Of a DNA stretch of 64,000 bases, positions 7,024 through 16,075 are shown in pieces. Every line of letters starts with the position of its first letter. The first letter of the stretch is position 1. The position numbers were made by a program, and so were the translations under genes. Origin of the DNA: SR-FBR-E99 sp963732365 (lineage in GTDB: Bacteria > Bacteroidota > Bacteroidia > Bacteroidales > VadinHA17); NCBI GenBank assembly GCA_963732365.1, contig CAVSZC010000005.1, forward strand, positions 248,001 through 312,000, read 5' to 3'. The notes under the pieces were generated by a model. That model did no database searches. It was not told where the DNA came from and was given only the letters and a program-made list of their open reading frames with translations.

Positions 7024-9558
7024 CTAATTTATCACCAGTCTGTGCAATGATGAGTCGCCTTCCGCGGTAGTGAATTTTATGATAAAGATCCCTTTCCCGA
7101 CAGGAGACAGGTCTACTTCCCTCATCCCCTCAATATCAGTCTCATACAGTTTTATACCAATGGTGCTGAATACTGTAATATGCGTCCTTCCCGTTGCGGG
7201 AACTGTTATCACGCCTCTGCCCGGATTGGGATAGAAGGCTCCGGGATCAGACAATTCCCTGGTTTCGAGGGGCACCTCTTCAACGATAAAATTATCAATC
7301 ACCACCCCCATACCCGTTGGTCCCGGTTTAAATCCGAAGTAGTGAGTACCGGTGAAAGAAGCCTGGAGAATTGACCTGGAGAATATCTCTTCGGTATAGC
7401 TGAAGTTCATCGAGGAGAACAGAGTGAGTTGTTCAATGGAACCGTCATAACGGCTCTCTCCCCCCTTCAGGTAAATTGACTCTTTGGTTGATGGGTCGAG
7501 GTTCCGGTAATTGAATCTTATCGAATACTTTTTCCCTTTTACAAGGGCAAAACCGGGGGTATAAAGGAAATTCTGATCTGTCGATGCCGGTGTCAGGATC
7601 ACCGCGGGTTCACTCTGTGATATATCCGGTCTCCAGCCCTCCTCATCGAGGCTTGATCTCCATCCCCTGGGCAGAGAAGTGACTGCATCATCAAACCCCT
7701 GCCGATAAGGTAAAAGTGAAACGGTGTAAATGCCTGATCTCTTTTCTCCGGAGGCAGGCAGGGAGTATCTGTGATTCCGGTTGTCGGTAACTGCCCAGAC
7801 CGAATAATAGTATAGCTCGTCGCCGGAGATACTCTCATCGGTAAAGCTCTGGAAGCTGCCGCGGTAGACAATTCTGCCGGTTGATCCGATGGTGTCACCG
7901 GTATTGTAATACTTGCCGTCGACCGGTTGCAGAGGCTCCTCCGATTCTGAGACTGCGGCAATGAATTCGCCGGTACTGACCGATCTCCATGAGACAGACA
8001 TGCCATAATCACTTACCGGCACCAGATCAAGGCCAACCGGCTGGTCAATGTTCACCGTAAAAAGGATACTGTCACCTTCATTTCTTATGTTGGTGATATC
8101 GATGCCCGTTACTGTGCCATCCTGAAGAAATGCATACGGATTGGTATTGTCACTGAAAGAGGCCGTTAACTCTGTTCCGGGCAGTGCTGCGGAAGATATG
8201 GTGCCGTCAGATGAGGGGGTACCGTTCTTCCTGAAAACATAAACCTCATCCGGCGGTCCTGACGAGTTGCCCCGGTAGCGCTGATCTATTCGCTGAATGA
8301 TCAGACCTGATGCAGGCAGCGTGCCCTCATACAGCCCCTCTTTCTTCCTGTACTCCACGACAAAGAACTGGTCTGAGTTATAGGGTGTCCTGATAATATA
8401 AGCGTTTGCCCCGTCATCTGACAGAGGTTTAAGTGAGTAAGTCCCTGATTTTCTTATCTCCGGGATCTTGTCAATCCATCCGCCGTATTTATATTTCATC
8501 CACGCACCGGGGTGCCCTCTTCCGCTTGCCATGAGATCCCAGGGACCTACCGGCACTGATTTGTTGTCATAATGATAAAGGTCCGGAGCACCCAGCAGTG
8601 AGTGGAACATTTCATGGGAGAGGGTTCCCACGGTAACATTTTCAAGCTGGAAAGTATAACTGTTTACGGTAAGCCCGCCGATCTTGACAGTTCGTGAATA
8701 GAGTGTCCACCTGTGAGGCCAGAGCAGTTCGCTCCACCCGTCAGGAGAGCCCCTGATCACAAATGATACGTTGTCGACCTTTCCGTCGCCGTTGACATCG
8801 AAATTCACATTGTCAGGAAGATTGTAGTTTTGGGTGGCCCATACGACTGCCCTTTCAAGCAATCCGTGCTCTCTCGCTGTCCTTTCATTGCTGTCTTTGT
8901 AACCTGAGGGGTTATCGGTGGCGTCATGCGGTTGATAGTAAGATCTCTTATTAACATCAGTGAACCAAATATTTTCTGTCGCGCCGCCCGGGAAATGATG
9001 ACTTACAATGTCCGTCTTTCCGTAGGATGCCTCTTTATAATAATATCTCAGGGAGCTGCCGGTGAGGCTGTTGAATCTCTCATCGTAGGCAGGCCTCTGG
9101 ATGGTGAAGTCTGATTCGCCGCTGAACCTGATATAAATTACCAGGTTATTGAATGTCGTTGTCGATTTTGCTGAAGAAAGACCCTTCAATGACACAGTCG
9201 TCGCGGCCATCTCCGCGTTATGTCTGTCACGTCTTGCCTCCACCCATGACGGTATCCTTACCGTTGTCACCCCGGGGTTTTTTGAGGGGTCGAGCTCTCC
9301 GGCCCTGATTCCGGTAAACCTGAAGTCGTCGCCCTCCTGGACCATGTAGTAATAATAGCCGTCTTCCCCTTTTCTCACCGGGAGACCTTTTGCGTCATGG
9401 AGGTAATTGAAGAATTCGTCACCTGACAGATAGAGATCAATCTGACTGCCGTCAGGCAGCGATTTCTTTACGGGGACAAATGTCAGAGGGGCTGAAAGAA
9501 GGGTACCGGCCAGAAGCAACAGGGTTGATATGAGTATGGTCAGCTTCATTATCTTCAT
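7024..9558 (-). CDS. M6-family secreted metalloprotease with T9SS C-terminal sorting domain
   Basis: This 844-residue exported protease resembles immune inhibitor A. Residues 1-23 form a signal peptide. The zinc motif is HEMFHSLLGAPDLYH, with HExxH at 315-319, followed by GPWDLMASG, the Met-containing turn of the family, near 339-346. The middle carries beta-rich accessory domains. The last 75 residues (FYPNPGRGVITVP ... KGIFIIKFTT) are a type A T9SS sorting domain, so the protein should cross the outer membrane by the Por system and be surface-attached or released. The gene is transcribed alone or with the upstream crp-like regulator (19-base gap). Confidence 0.93.
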   Translation of the reverse strand: MKIMKLTILISTLLLLAGTLLSAPLTFVPVKKSLPDGSQIDLYLSGDEFFNYLHDAKGLPVRKGEDGYYYYMVQEGDDFRFTGIRAGELDPSKNPGVTTVRIPSWVEARRDRHNAEMAATTVSLKGLSSAKSTTTFNNLVIYIRFSGESDFTIQRPAYDERFNSLTGSSLRYYYKEASYGKTDIVSHHFPGGATENIWFTDVNKRSYYQPHDATDNPSGYKDSNERTAREHGLLERAVVWATQNYNLPDNVNFDVNGDGKVDNVSFVIRGSPDGWSELLWPHRWTLYSRTVKIGGLTVNSYTFQLENVTVGTLSHEMFHSLLGAPDLYHYDNKSVPVGPWDLMASGRGHPGAWMKYKYGGWIDKIPEIRKSGTYSLKPLSDDGANAYIIRTPYNSDQFFVVEYRKKEGLYEGTLPASGLIIQRIDQRYRGNSSGPPDEVYVFRKNGTPSSDGTISSAALPGTELTASFSDNTNPYAFLQDGTVTGIDITNIRNEGDSILFTVNIDQPVGLDLVPVSDYGMSVSWRSVSTGEFIAAVSESEEPLQPVDGKYYNTGDTIGSTGRIVYRGSFQSFTDESISGDELYYYSVWAVTDNRNHRYSLPASGEKRSGIYTVSLLPYRQGFDDAVTSLPRGWRSSLDEEGWRPDISQSEPAVILTPASTDQNFLYTPGFALVKGKKYSIRFNYRNLDPSTKESIYLKGGESRYDGSIEQLTLFSSMNFSYTEEIFSRSILQASFTGTHYFGFKPGPTGMGVVIDNFIVEEVPLETRELSDPGAFYPNPGRGVITVPATGRTHITVFSTIGIKLYETDIEGMREVDLSPVGKGIFIIKFTTAEGDSSLHRLVIN

Positions 9559-9577
9559 GCATCAGCAAACTCACCGA

Positions 9578-10276
9578 TCAACCTCGCTTCGAAATAATCT
9601 CGAGTTTTTCCGGATCTGTGATCTCTATGGTACGGCCGTAAGATTTGATTATTCCGTCACGCCTGAATTCTGAAAAAGTGCGTATGACGTTGGCGGCGCT
9701 CATGCTTATGAAGTCTGCAATCTCTTTCCTTGACACAGGCAGGTCAAACACTTTTGAATGATAAATCTCCCTGGAGAAATAGAGCAGGACATAGGCAACC
9801 CTGCCGGCAAGATTGCGGCTTCGTATCTCGAGACCCAGCGAAATGATGTTTTCTGAGGTTCTTGAGAGAACGGAAAGGAGCTTCAATGCGAACTTGCCGT
9901 TTTTCTCCGTCATCTCCCTGATAAGATCAATCGGGATACAGCATGCAACAGAGTCTTCAAGGGCCGATAGAGAGTACCTGTACCGGTCACCGGAAAAAAC
10001 ATTTGTGTTGCTGACGAACTCATAGGGCCTTGTAATGGTAATGATCTGCTCATCCCCGCTGTTCGAGCGTTTGAAGAGCTTGACCAGGCCGTTTTTCAGG
10101 TATTTGAAGTCACGTACCTGCTCACCCTCAAAATTGATGATTTCTCCCCTGCTGTAAGGCACTTCATGCTTTGCAGTGCAGATGCGATCAACATCCTCAT
10201 CACTGAGGCTCGCAAAGATCAGTTCCCGCAACTCACAGGAAGCACAAGTACAGGATTTCTTTATCGATTTGGCCAT
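9578..10276 (-). CDS. Crp/Fnr family transcriptional regulator (Cys-rich N-terminus)
   Basis: This 232-residue regulator has a cyclic-nucleotide-binding-like sensor domain at about 30-140 and a winged-helix DNA-binding domain at about 150-232 (helix-turn-helix SRKEIADFISMSAANVIRTF). The N-terminus has the cluster C-T-C-A-S-C near residues 9-14. This resembles Fnr-type proteins that bind an iron-sulfur cluster, though the arrangement differs from E. coli FNR and a cluster is only an inference. It could sense oxygen or redox state. A -7 box TAATTTTG lies 17-24 bases upstream of the ATG. Confidence 0.88.
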   Translation of the reverse strand: MAKSIKKSCTCASCELRELIFASLSDEDVDRICTAKHEVPYSRGEIINFEGEQVRDFKYLKNGLVKLFKRSNSGDEQIITITRPYEFVSNTNVFSGDRYRYSLSALEDSVACCIPIDLIREMTEKNGKFALKLLSVLSRTSENIISLGLEIRSRNLAGRVAYVLLYFSREIYHSKVFDLPVSRKEIADFISMSAANVIRTFSEFRRDGIIKSYGRTIEITDPEKLEIISKRG

Positions 10277-10292
10277 TGGCTTGAGAATGATG

Positions 10293-10300
10293 CAAAATTA
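10293..10300 (-). promoter_or_regulatory. Bacteroidota -7 box (TAATTTTG) for the crp/fnr-like gene
   Basis: On the minus strand TAATTTTGC matches TAnnTTTG, 17 bases before the ATG at 10276. It faces a divergent box for the PHP gene 34 bases away, so the two promoters share one short intergenic region. Confidence 0.55.
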
Positions 10301-10333
10301 GAACAATTAGCTGATTAATTCGTTCACCTTTCT

Positions 10334-10341
10334 TATTTTTG
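10334..10341 (+). promoter_or_regulatory. Bacteroidota -7 box (TATTTTTG) for the PHP-GH127 operon
   Basis: TATTTTTGAC fits TAnnTTTG, 30 bases upstream of the ATG at 10371. Confidence 0.55.
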
Positions 10342-10370
10342 ACGATCGGCAATCCCTGCACTTCAAAGCA

Positions 10371-11165
10371 ATGATCTATAAAACCGACTATCATATCCAT
10401 ACTCTCTTCAGTGACGGCAAAGAGGGTCCGCAAAAATGTATTGACGAAGCCCTGAAAAAGGGGCTCAGAGAAATTGGATTTTCTGATCACGTCAATCCGG
10501 CCAACGCCAGGCAAAAATGGTGCATGGATCATGAACGTCTGCCTGAGTATTTCGAAACCATTCTGAAGCTCCGGAAACAATACCCTGACATTGAGGTAAG
10601 GATAGGCATCGAACTCGATTATATTCCGAATACGCTGTCGGAGACGGAGAAGATCCTCGGTTCCTTCCCGTTTGATTATGTAATCGGATCCGTTCATTAC
10701 ATGGGTGAAGAGACTGTTGACCTGGGGCCTGAATTCTATGTCGGAAAGGATATTGAACTGGTCTATGAGAACTATTTCAACCTCGTGACTGAGGCTGCCT
10801 CGACAGGTTTCTTTGATATCATCGGTCATCCAGATCTTGTGAGGATACACCGCTACAGGCCGGAAGAGGATATCTCTCACCTCTACGGTATGCTTGCCGC
10901 GGCATTTGAGGTCCATGACGTCGCCTTTGAGGTAAATACGAATGGCAGAAACAAGCCGCTGCGAAGCTTCTATCCTGACATGAAATACATCGGGCTCTTT
11001 GCACAGCATGGCGTTCCGGTTTGTGTCAACTCAGACGCTCATTTTCCGGAAAGGATAGGACAGTATTTCGACGAGGCTTATGACCTTCTCAGGAGAGCCG
11101 GATACTCCGAAATGGCTGTTTTTAAAAACAGGGAACGTTATATGATACCTTTTAATCAGATATGA
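10371..11165 (+). CDS. PHP-domain histidinol-phosphatase-like phosphoesterase
   Basis: This 264-residue PHP-family metal-dependent phosphoesterase is of the HisJ type. The metal-binding motifs appear in order: DYHIHTLFSDGK (residues 5-16), SDHV near 39, the ELDYIPN region near 83, IGHPDLV near 146 and NSDAHFPERIG near 221. HisJ dephosphorylates histidinol phosphate, but no other his gene is near, so a different sugar phosphate is possible. The stop overlaps the ATG of the GH127 gene by 4 bases (ATGA), so the two are translationally coupled. That pairing is odd for histidine synthesis and argues for a sugar-related role. Confidence 0.82.
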   Translation: MIYKTDYHIHTLFSDGKEGPQKCIDEALKKGLREIGFSDHVNPANARQKWCMDHERLPEYFETILKLRKQYPDIEVRIGIELDYIPNTLSETEKILGSFPFDYVIGSVHYMGEETVDLGPEFYVGKDIELVYENYFNLVTEAASTGFFDIIGHPDLVRIHRYRPEEDISHLYGMLAAAFEVHDVAFEVNTNGRNKPLRSFYPDMKYIGLFAQHGVPVCVNSDAHFPERIGQYFDEAYDLLRRAGYSEMAVFKNRERYMIPFNQI

Positions 11166-13513
11166 GAACCTTTATTTTCTTTCTTGCGGTTGCAGCATCA
11201 TTTCTTTCAGGATGCAGGCATGACAGAACCCCAACCATAAGCACCGGGGGCAGAGAGGTCATTGAATTCAGGGTAATACCATTCCGGCTGAGTGATGTGA
11301 AGCTGCTTGAAGGACCTTTTCTCCATGCCACAGAACTTAACACGAAGGTACTGCTGAACTACGAGCCTGACAGGTTCCTTGCAAAGTTCAGGAAAGAAGC
11401 AGGACTGGAGCCAAGGGCAGAACATTATGGCGGATGGGAAGACAATACTATCGCCGGTCACAGCCTTGGTCACTATCTGAGTGCAATCTCGATGATGTAT
11501 CAGACAACCGGCAACACTGAGTTTCTCAACAGGGTTAACTATATAGTCAGTGAGCTGAAAGAGTGCCAGGATGCTGACGGCTCAGGTTATATCGGGGCCT
11601 TTCCTGACGGCAAAAGAATACTTGAGGAGGAGGTTGCCAGAGGAGAAATACGCTCACAGGGTTTTGACCTTAACGGGATATGGGTCCCCTATTACACACA
11701 GCACAAGGTCATGGCCGGGCTGCGTGACGCCTACAGGATGTGCGGTAACCAGACCGCCCTGGAGGTCTCCATCCGCTTCGCTGACTGGCTTTCAACCGTG
11801 GTTGATGATCTGTCACCGGAACAGATTGAAGAGATGCTGCACTGTGAACACGGGGGTATCCTGGAAACACTGGCCGACCTGTATGCTGATACCGGTAACG
11901 AAAAGTACCTTACGCTAACCCGCAGCTTCCAGGACAAGTTTATTCTTGAACCCCTCTCACGGGGTGAGGATATACTGCCGGGCAAACACGGAAACACAAA
12001 TATCCCGAAGCTTATCGGACTTGCCCGCAGGTACGAACTTACAGGTGATTCAACAGACAGGAGGACGGCTGAATTTTTCTGGGAAACTGTCGTAAGCCAT
12101 CACTCCTATGTCACCGGAGGCCATGGAAATGATGAATATTTCGGAGAGGCTGACAGGCTTCGCAACAGGCTTGGAGACGGAACGACCGAAACGTGCAACG
12201 TCTACAACATGCTCAAGCTTACTGACCATCTTTTTGAATGGACCGCTTCGCCGGCGGCAGCTGATTTCTATGAAAGAGCCCTGTTCAACCATATACTGGC
12301 CTCACAGCACCCGGAGAACGGCAGGGTTGTATACAACCTGTCTCTTGACATGGGTGGGTACAAGGATTTTCAGGACCCCGAATGGTTCACATGCTGTATC
12401 GGGACCGGTATGGAAAATCATTCAAAGTACGGGGCCTCTATCTATTTCCATAATGACGATGAACTGTTTGTATACCAATATATTGCCTCGCAGCTGACCT
12501 GGAAAGAGAAGGGTCTGGTCATTGAGCAAAAGACAAAATATCCTGAGGAGCAGGGCTCCGCCTTTGAAATTACGGCAGATGCTCCCGTAAACCTGACGAT
12601 ATTTATCCGTTATCCCGGCTGGGCAACAAAAGGGATTGAAATTAAAGTCAACGGAAAAGAGCAGAAGATCACGCAGCCTACCGGAAGCTTTATTCCCCTG
12701 GCACGGAAGTGGAAGACAGGTGACCGGATAGAGGTACATATTCCGTTCGGGCTGCGCCTCGAACCGATGCCTGACGACTCGCTCAGGGTAGCTGTATTTA
12801 ACGGCCCTACAGTGCTTGCAGGCGAGCTCGGAGCCATTGACGACACCGCGGCCACAAGCCCCCTGTACGTACCGGTACTGATGACCGCTGAGAGGGACCC
12901 GGCAAAATGGACAGAGCCTGTTCCCGGTGAGTCAAATACCTTCATGATGAAGAATGCCGGTCGCCCGAGGGATGTCATGCTGAAGCCTTTTTATAAAACT
13001 TATGACATGCGTTATTCCATCTTCTGGGATATGTTCACCGAAGAGGCGTGGAAAGAGCGTGAGGAGGAATATGTTGCCTTGCTTGAGTTTAAGAAGAACC
13101 TGGAGCGGATCACCGTTGACTTCTTTCAGCCAGGCGAGATGCAGCCTGAGAGGGATCACCGGCTGAAGAGCGAAAGAAGCGACCCCGGCAGGTTCAAGGA
13201 GAGACCTTTCCGCGAGACCCGGGACGGATGGTTCTCTGTAGAAATGAAGAGCGATCCCGTGACGGCAAATAAGATCGTTGCCGAATACTGGGGAGGATTC
13301 CCGGGAAGGAAGACATTCGATGTCATGGTTGACGGAAAGATTATTGCCACTGAGAATATCTCGAACAAAAATGACGGCCGCTTTATCTTCGTTGAATATC
13401 CTGTGCCACTGGAGCTCACCAGGGGAAAAAACAGGATCAATGTGCGTATCCAGGCACACCCGCGCAATATGGCCGGACCAGTCTTCGGATTGCGGACAGT
13501 ACGTGATGAATGA
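11162..13513 (+). CDS. GH127 (DUF1680) beta-L-arabinofuranosidase-like lipoprotein
   Basis: This 783-residue glycoside hydrolase has a lipoprotein signal ending L-S-G-C18. GH127 enzymes such as HypBA1 release beta-L-arabinofuranose using a zinc-bound Cys nucleophile. The expected ligands are visible: Glu-x-Cys in TTETCNVYNM and the Cys-Cys pair in WFTCCIGTGMENHSKYG. The N-terminal alpha/alpha barrel (GHSLGHYLSAISMM, YYTQHKVMAGLRDAY) is followed by beta-sandwich domains and a C-terminal carbohydrate-binding-like region. The likely site of action is the periplasm or outer surface, on plant hydroxyproline-rich glycoproteins or pectin side chains. The exact substrate is inferred from the family only. 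Confidence 0.9.
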   Translation: MRTFIFFLAVAASFLSGCRHDRTPTISTGGREVIEFRVIPFRLSDVKLLEGPFLHATELNTKVLLNYEPDRFLAKFRKEAGLEPRAEHYGGWEDNTIAGHSLGHYLSAISMMYQTTGNTEFLNRVNYIVSELKECQDADGSGYIGAFPDGKRILEEEVARGEIRSQGFDLNGIWVPYYTQHKVMAGLRDAYRMCGNQTALEVSIRFADWLSTVVDDLSPEQIEEMLHCEHGGILETLADLYADTGNEKYLTLTRSFQDKFILEPLSRGEDILPGKHGNTNIPKLIGLARRYELTGDSTDRRTAEFFWETVVSHHSYVTGGHGNDEYFGEADRLRNRLGDGTTETCNVYNMLKLTDHLFEWTASPAAADFYERALFNHILASQHPENGRVVYNLSLDMGGYKDFQDPEWFTCCIGTGMENHSKYGASIYFHNDDELFVYQYIASQLTWKEKGLVIEQKTKYPEEQGSAFEITADAPVNLTIFIRYPGWATKGIEIKVNGKEQKITQPTGSFIPLARKWKTGDRIEVHIPFGLRLEPMPDDSLRVAVFNGPTVLAGELGAIDDTAATSPLYVPVLMTAERDPAKWTEPVPGESNTFMMKNAGRPRDVMLKPFYKTYDMRYSIFWDMFTEEAWKEREEEYVALLEFKKNLERITVDFFQPGEMQPERDHRLKSERSDPGRFKERPFRETRDGWFSVEMKSDPVTANKIVAEYWGGFPGRKTFDVMVDGKIIATENISNKNDGRFIFVEYPVPLELTRGKNRINVRIQAHPRNMAGPVFGLRTVRDE

Positions 13514-13522
13514 TGAGGCCGC

Positions 13523-14089
13523 CTAACCTGCCGTAAGAAGGTGTTCGGCAAGGATCTTTATGCCTATTGAAGCAAGGATGATGCCGCCCAGTATCTCTAC
13601 CCTCTGCCCGAGATGGCTGCCGGCTGATTTGCCTATGCGGATGGCTGTCATCGATGCGATGAACGTTACCGTCCCTATGATCAGGCCTGCAATCCAAATT
13701 CTCACATTAAGAAAGGCGAAGCTGATTCCGACGGCAAAGGCGTCTATACTGGTGCCTATTGCCATCGTAAGGAGTACCGGCAGGCGCCTGTAGTTGACAA
13801 CTCTCTTACGGTCGCTTTCCTTCAGCCCCTCAATGATCATCCGTATACCAAGAAACATCAGCAGGGTAAAAGCCACCCAGTGATCAAAGCTCCCGATATG
13901 ACGGCTCACCGTTGATCCCAGGAAATAGCCAAGGACCGGAAGAGAGCCCTGAAAGAGAGCCAGAATAAATGCGATGCGTATGGCTTCCCTGAAGCGTATC
14001 CTCGATTCCACAACCCCGCACGAGAGAGAGACGGCGAATGTGTCAAACGAAAGGCCCAGGGCAATACCGGTTATCGTGATGAGGTCCAT
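13523..14089 (-). CDS. mntP: Manganese efflux pump MntP
   Basis: This 188-residue inner-membrane protein has six predicted hydrophobic helices. The two inverted repeats each carry the family's Asp-containing motif: GLSFDTFAVSLSCG in helix 1 and GTSIDAFAVGISFAF in helix 4. MntP exports Mn2+ to prevent toxicity. I chose the ATG at 14089 (MDLITITG); a TTG two codons upstream is the alternative. Its 3' end is 9 bases from the end of the convergent GH127 gene. No riboswitch-like leader is evident. Confidence 0.92.
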   Translation of the reverse strand: MDLITITGIALGLSFDTFAVSLSCGVVESRIRFREAIRIAFILALFQGSLPVLGYFLGSTVSRHIGSFDHWVAFTLLMFLGIRMIIEGLKESDRKRVVNYRRLPVLLTMAIGTSIDAFAVGISFAFLNVRIWIAGLIIGTVTFIASMTAIRIGKSAGSHLGQRVEILGGIILASIGIKILAEHLLTAG

Positions 14090-14151
14090 ATTCAATATCA
14101 GGGGGGGTAAAAGTATTGAATAATTACTAATTTTACTATCCTGTTTTTGAG

Positions 14152-14604
14152 ATGAGAATCCTTATCCAGAGAGTAAAGAACGCCTCCGTCACTATTGACA
14201 GGGAGAGATACTCGTCCATAGACGCAGGGCTGCTGGTCTTTCTCGGAATTGAAGAGGCAGATGAGAGCAGTGACATAGACTTCCTCGCGGCAAAACTGAT
14301 TAACCTGCGGCTTTTTGATGACAGCAGCGGCGTTATGAATCTTTCTGCCTTTGACACAGGAAAAGAGATTATGATCATCAGCCAGTTTACTCTTCATGCA
14401 TCGACCAGAAAAGGGAACAGGCCTTCATATATCCGTGCTGCCAGACCCGAACAGGCAATCCCCCTCTATGAAAAGTTCATCCTCAGAACGGAGGAGCTTT
14501 TAGGCAGGAAGGTCAGCTCCGGCATTTTTGGAGCAATGATGGAGGTGAATCTTATCAATGACGGACCGGTAACCATTTTCATTGACAGTAAAAAGAGGGA
14601 ATGA
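14152..14604 (+). CDS. dtd: D-aminoacyl-tRNA deacylase
   Basis: This 150-residue enzyme has the usual length and both hallmark motifs, SQFTLHAST near 84 and the Gly-cisPro-containing NDGPVTIFID near the C-terminus. It hydrolyses D-amino acids and glycine mischarged on tRNA. The start MRILIQRVKNASVTID is canonical. The last four bases overlap the ATG of the following MFS gene (ATGA), which suggests translational coupling although the functions are unrelated. Confidence 0.96.
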   Translation: MRILIQRVKNASVTIDRERYSSIDAGLLVFLGIEEADESSDIDFLAAKLINLRLFDDSSGVMNLSAFDTGKEIMIISQFTLHASTRKGNRPSYIRAARPEQAIPLYEKFILRTEELLGRKVSSGIFGAMMEVNLINDGPVTIFIDSKKRE

Positions 14605-15977
14605 CAGACAGGGAGCTAAAAAGGTCCGTACTGACAATTACGGTGTTCGCATCGTTTCTGACTCCGTTTATGGGTTCCGCTGTCAACCTGGCGCTTCCCT
14701 CGATAGGGGAGGAATTTGGCGCCAATGCAGTCACTCTCAACTGGATAATAAGCAGTTACATGCTTTCAACCTCCATACTGCTTCTGCCGGCAGGGCGTGC
14801 AGGAGACATTCTTGGCCGGAAAAAAGTATTCACCGCGGGAATATTCATCTTCACCCTCACCATGATCCTGCTCTCCTTTACGCCAAACATAAAATGGCTG
14901 ATCTTCACAAGGATTCTTCAGGGGCTTGGAGGTGCCATGATGTTTGCCACGAACCTGGCTATACTGACATCGGTTTTTCCCCCGGGAGAGAGGGGCAGAG
15001 CGATGGGAATAAATGTCACTGCCGTATATATCGGCCTGTCCTCAGGGCCTTTCCTTGGCGGGATGCTGACGCGGTACCTGGGATGGAGGAGCATATTCGC
15101 TTTCCTGGTACCTATGGGGATAGCGAGCATAATACTGATAAGGACAAAGATGAAGAAGGAGTGGGCCGACTCAAAGGGAGAAAGCTTTGACTGGCAGGGA
15201 GCCCTGATATACGGCGCCTCACTGGCCTCCCTGATGTACGGCTTCTCCAGGCTTCCGTCAGTGGCGGGATGGATAATAACAGCATCAGGCCTTCTTATGG
15301 TTCCCCTTTTCATTTTGCGGGAGAACCGGGCCGTTCATCCCCTCTTTGACACTACCCTGATCTCGCGAAACAGGGTCTTCGCCTTCTCCAGTCTTGCGGC
15401 CCTGATACATTATGCTGCCACCAGCGCCATCGGGTTCTTCATGAGCCTCTTTCTCCAATATATCAAGGATCTGGGGCCTCGTGACGCCGGATTTGTCCTG
15501 ATGTCGTGGCCCGTGACGATGGCCCTGATTTCCCCGGTTGCAGGGAAGCTGTCAGACAAATATAATCCCGGCGTTCTGGCGTCAATCGGAATGGCCATCA
15601 CAACAGTCGGACTGATCATGTTTTGCTTTATCTCACTCGAAACACCTGTTTATTTTATAGTAATAGTATTGATAATCATGGGAATAGGCTTTTCCCTTTT
15701 CTCGTCACCCAATTCAAATGCCATAATGTCTTCTGTTGAAAAGAAGCAGCTTGGCAACGCCTCGGGAATGATAGGGACCATGAGGAATGTGGGACAGACA
15801 TTCAGCATGGCCATTGCAATGATGCTTCTTGCCCTCTTCATGGGACAGGCAAAGATCAGTCCGTCAAACTATCACCTGCTGCTTACTTCAATGAAAAGCG
15901 GATTCGTTATCTTCTCCCTGCTTTGTTTCGCAGGTATCTTCGCCTCTCTGGCACGCAATGACGGCTTAAGAAAATAG
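14601..15977 (+). CDS. MFS transporter, DHA2 (EmrB/QacA) family
   Basis: This 458-residue inner-membrane exporter looks like a 14-helix type drug:H+ antiporter. The family motif A is readable as GRAGDILGRKK near residue 70. Motif C-like sequence is LSSGPFLGGMLTRYLGWR near 145-165. NWIISSYML in the first loop is also characteristic. The substrate cannot be inferred; these pumps export drugs, dyes or metabolites. It is coupled to dtd by a 4-base overlap. The protein ends at NDGLRK with no extra domain. Confidence 0.9.
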   Translation: MTDRELKRSVLTITVFASFLTPFMGSAVNLALPSIGEEFGANAVTLNWIISSYMLSTSILLLPAGRAGDILGRKKVFTAGIFIFTLTMILLSFTPNIKWLIFTRILQGLGGAMMFATNLAILTSVFPPGERGRAMGINVTAVYIGLSSGPFLGGMLTRYLGWRSIFAFLVPMGIASIILIRTKMKKEWADSKGESFDWQGALIYGASLASLMYGFSRLPSVAGWIITASGLLMVPLFILRENRAVHPLFDTTLISRNRVFAFSSLAALIHYAATSAIGFFMSLFLQYIKDLGPRDAGFVLMSWPVTMALISPVAGKLSDKYNPGVLASIGMAITTVGLIMFCFISLETPVYFIVIVLIIMGIGFSLFSSPNSNAIMSSVEKKQLGNASGMIGTMRNVGQTFSMAIAMMLLALFMGQAKISPSNYHLLLTSMKSGFVIFSLLCFAGIFASLARNDGLRK

Positions 15978-16027
15978 GTCGCTTACTTTTCCCTTGTGTT
16001 TCACAAAAAACATTAAATTGACACCAG

Positions 16028-16043
16028 TTTGCCAGCTGGCAAA
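16028..16043. promoter_or_regulatory. Perfect 16-bp palindrome upstream of deoC (candidate operator)
   Basis: TTTGCCAGCTGGCAAA is a perfect palindrome with no spacer, ending 32 bases before the deoC ATG. With no loop it is better explained as a dimeric regulator's binding site than as an RNA hairpin. The regulator is unknown. Confidence 0.5.
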
Positions 16044-16075
16044 TAAACCTTGTTTCTTTAAACAATACGCTGATC

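Noticed and set aside
10233..11009. A 258-codon minus-strand frame over the PHP gene
   Set aside because: The plus-strand PHP motifs are complete and in order, so the antisense frame is not coding.
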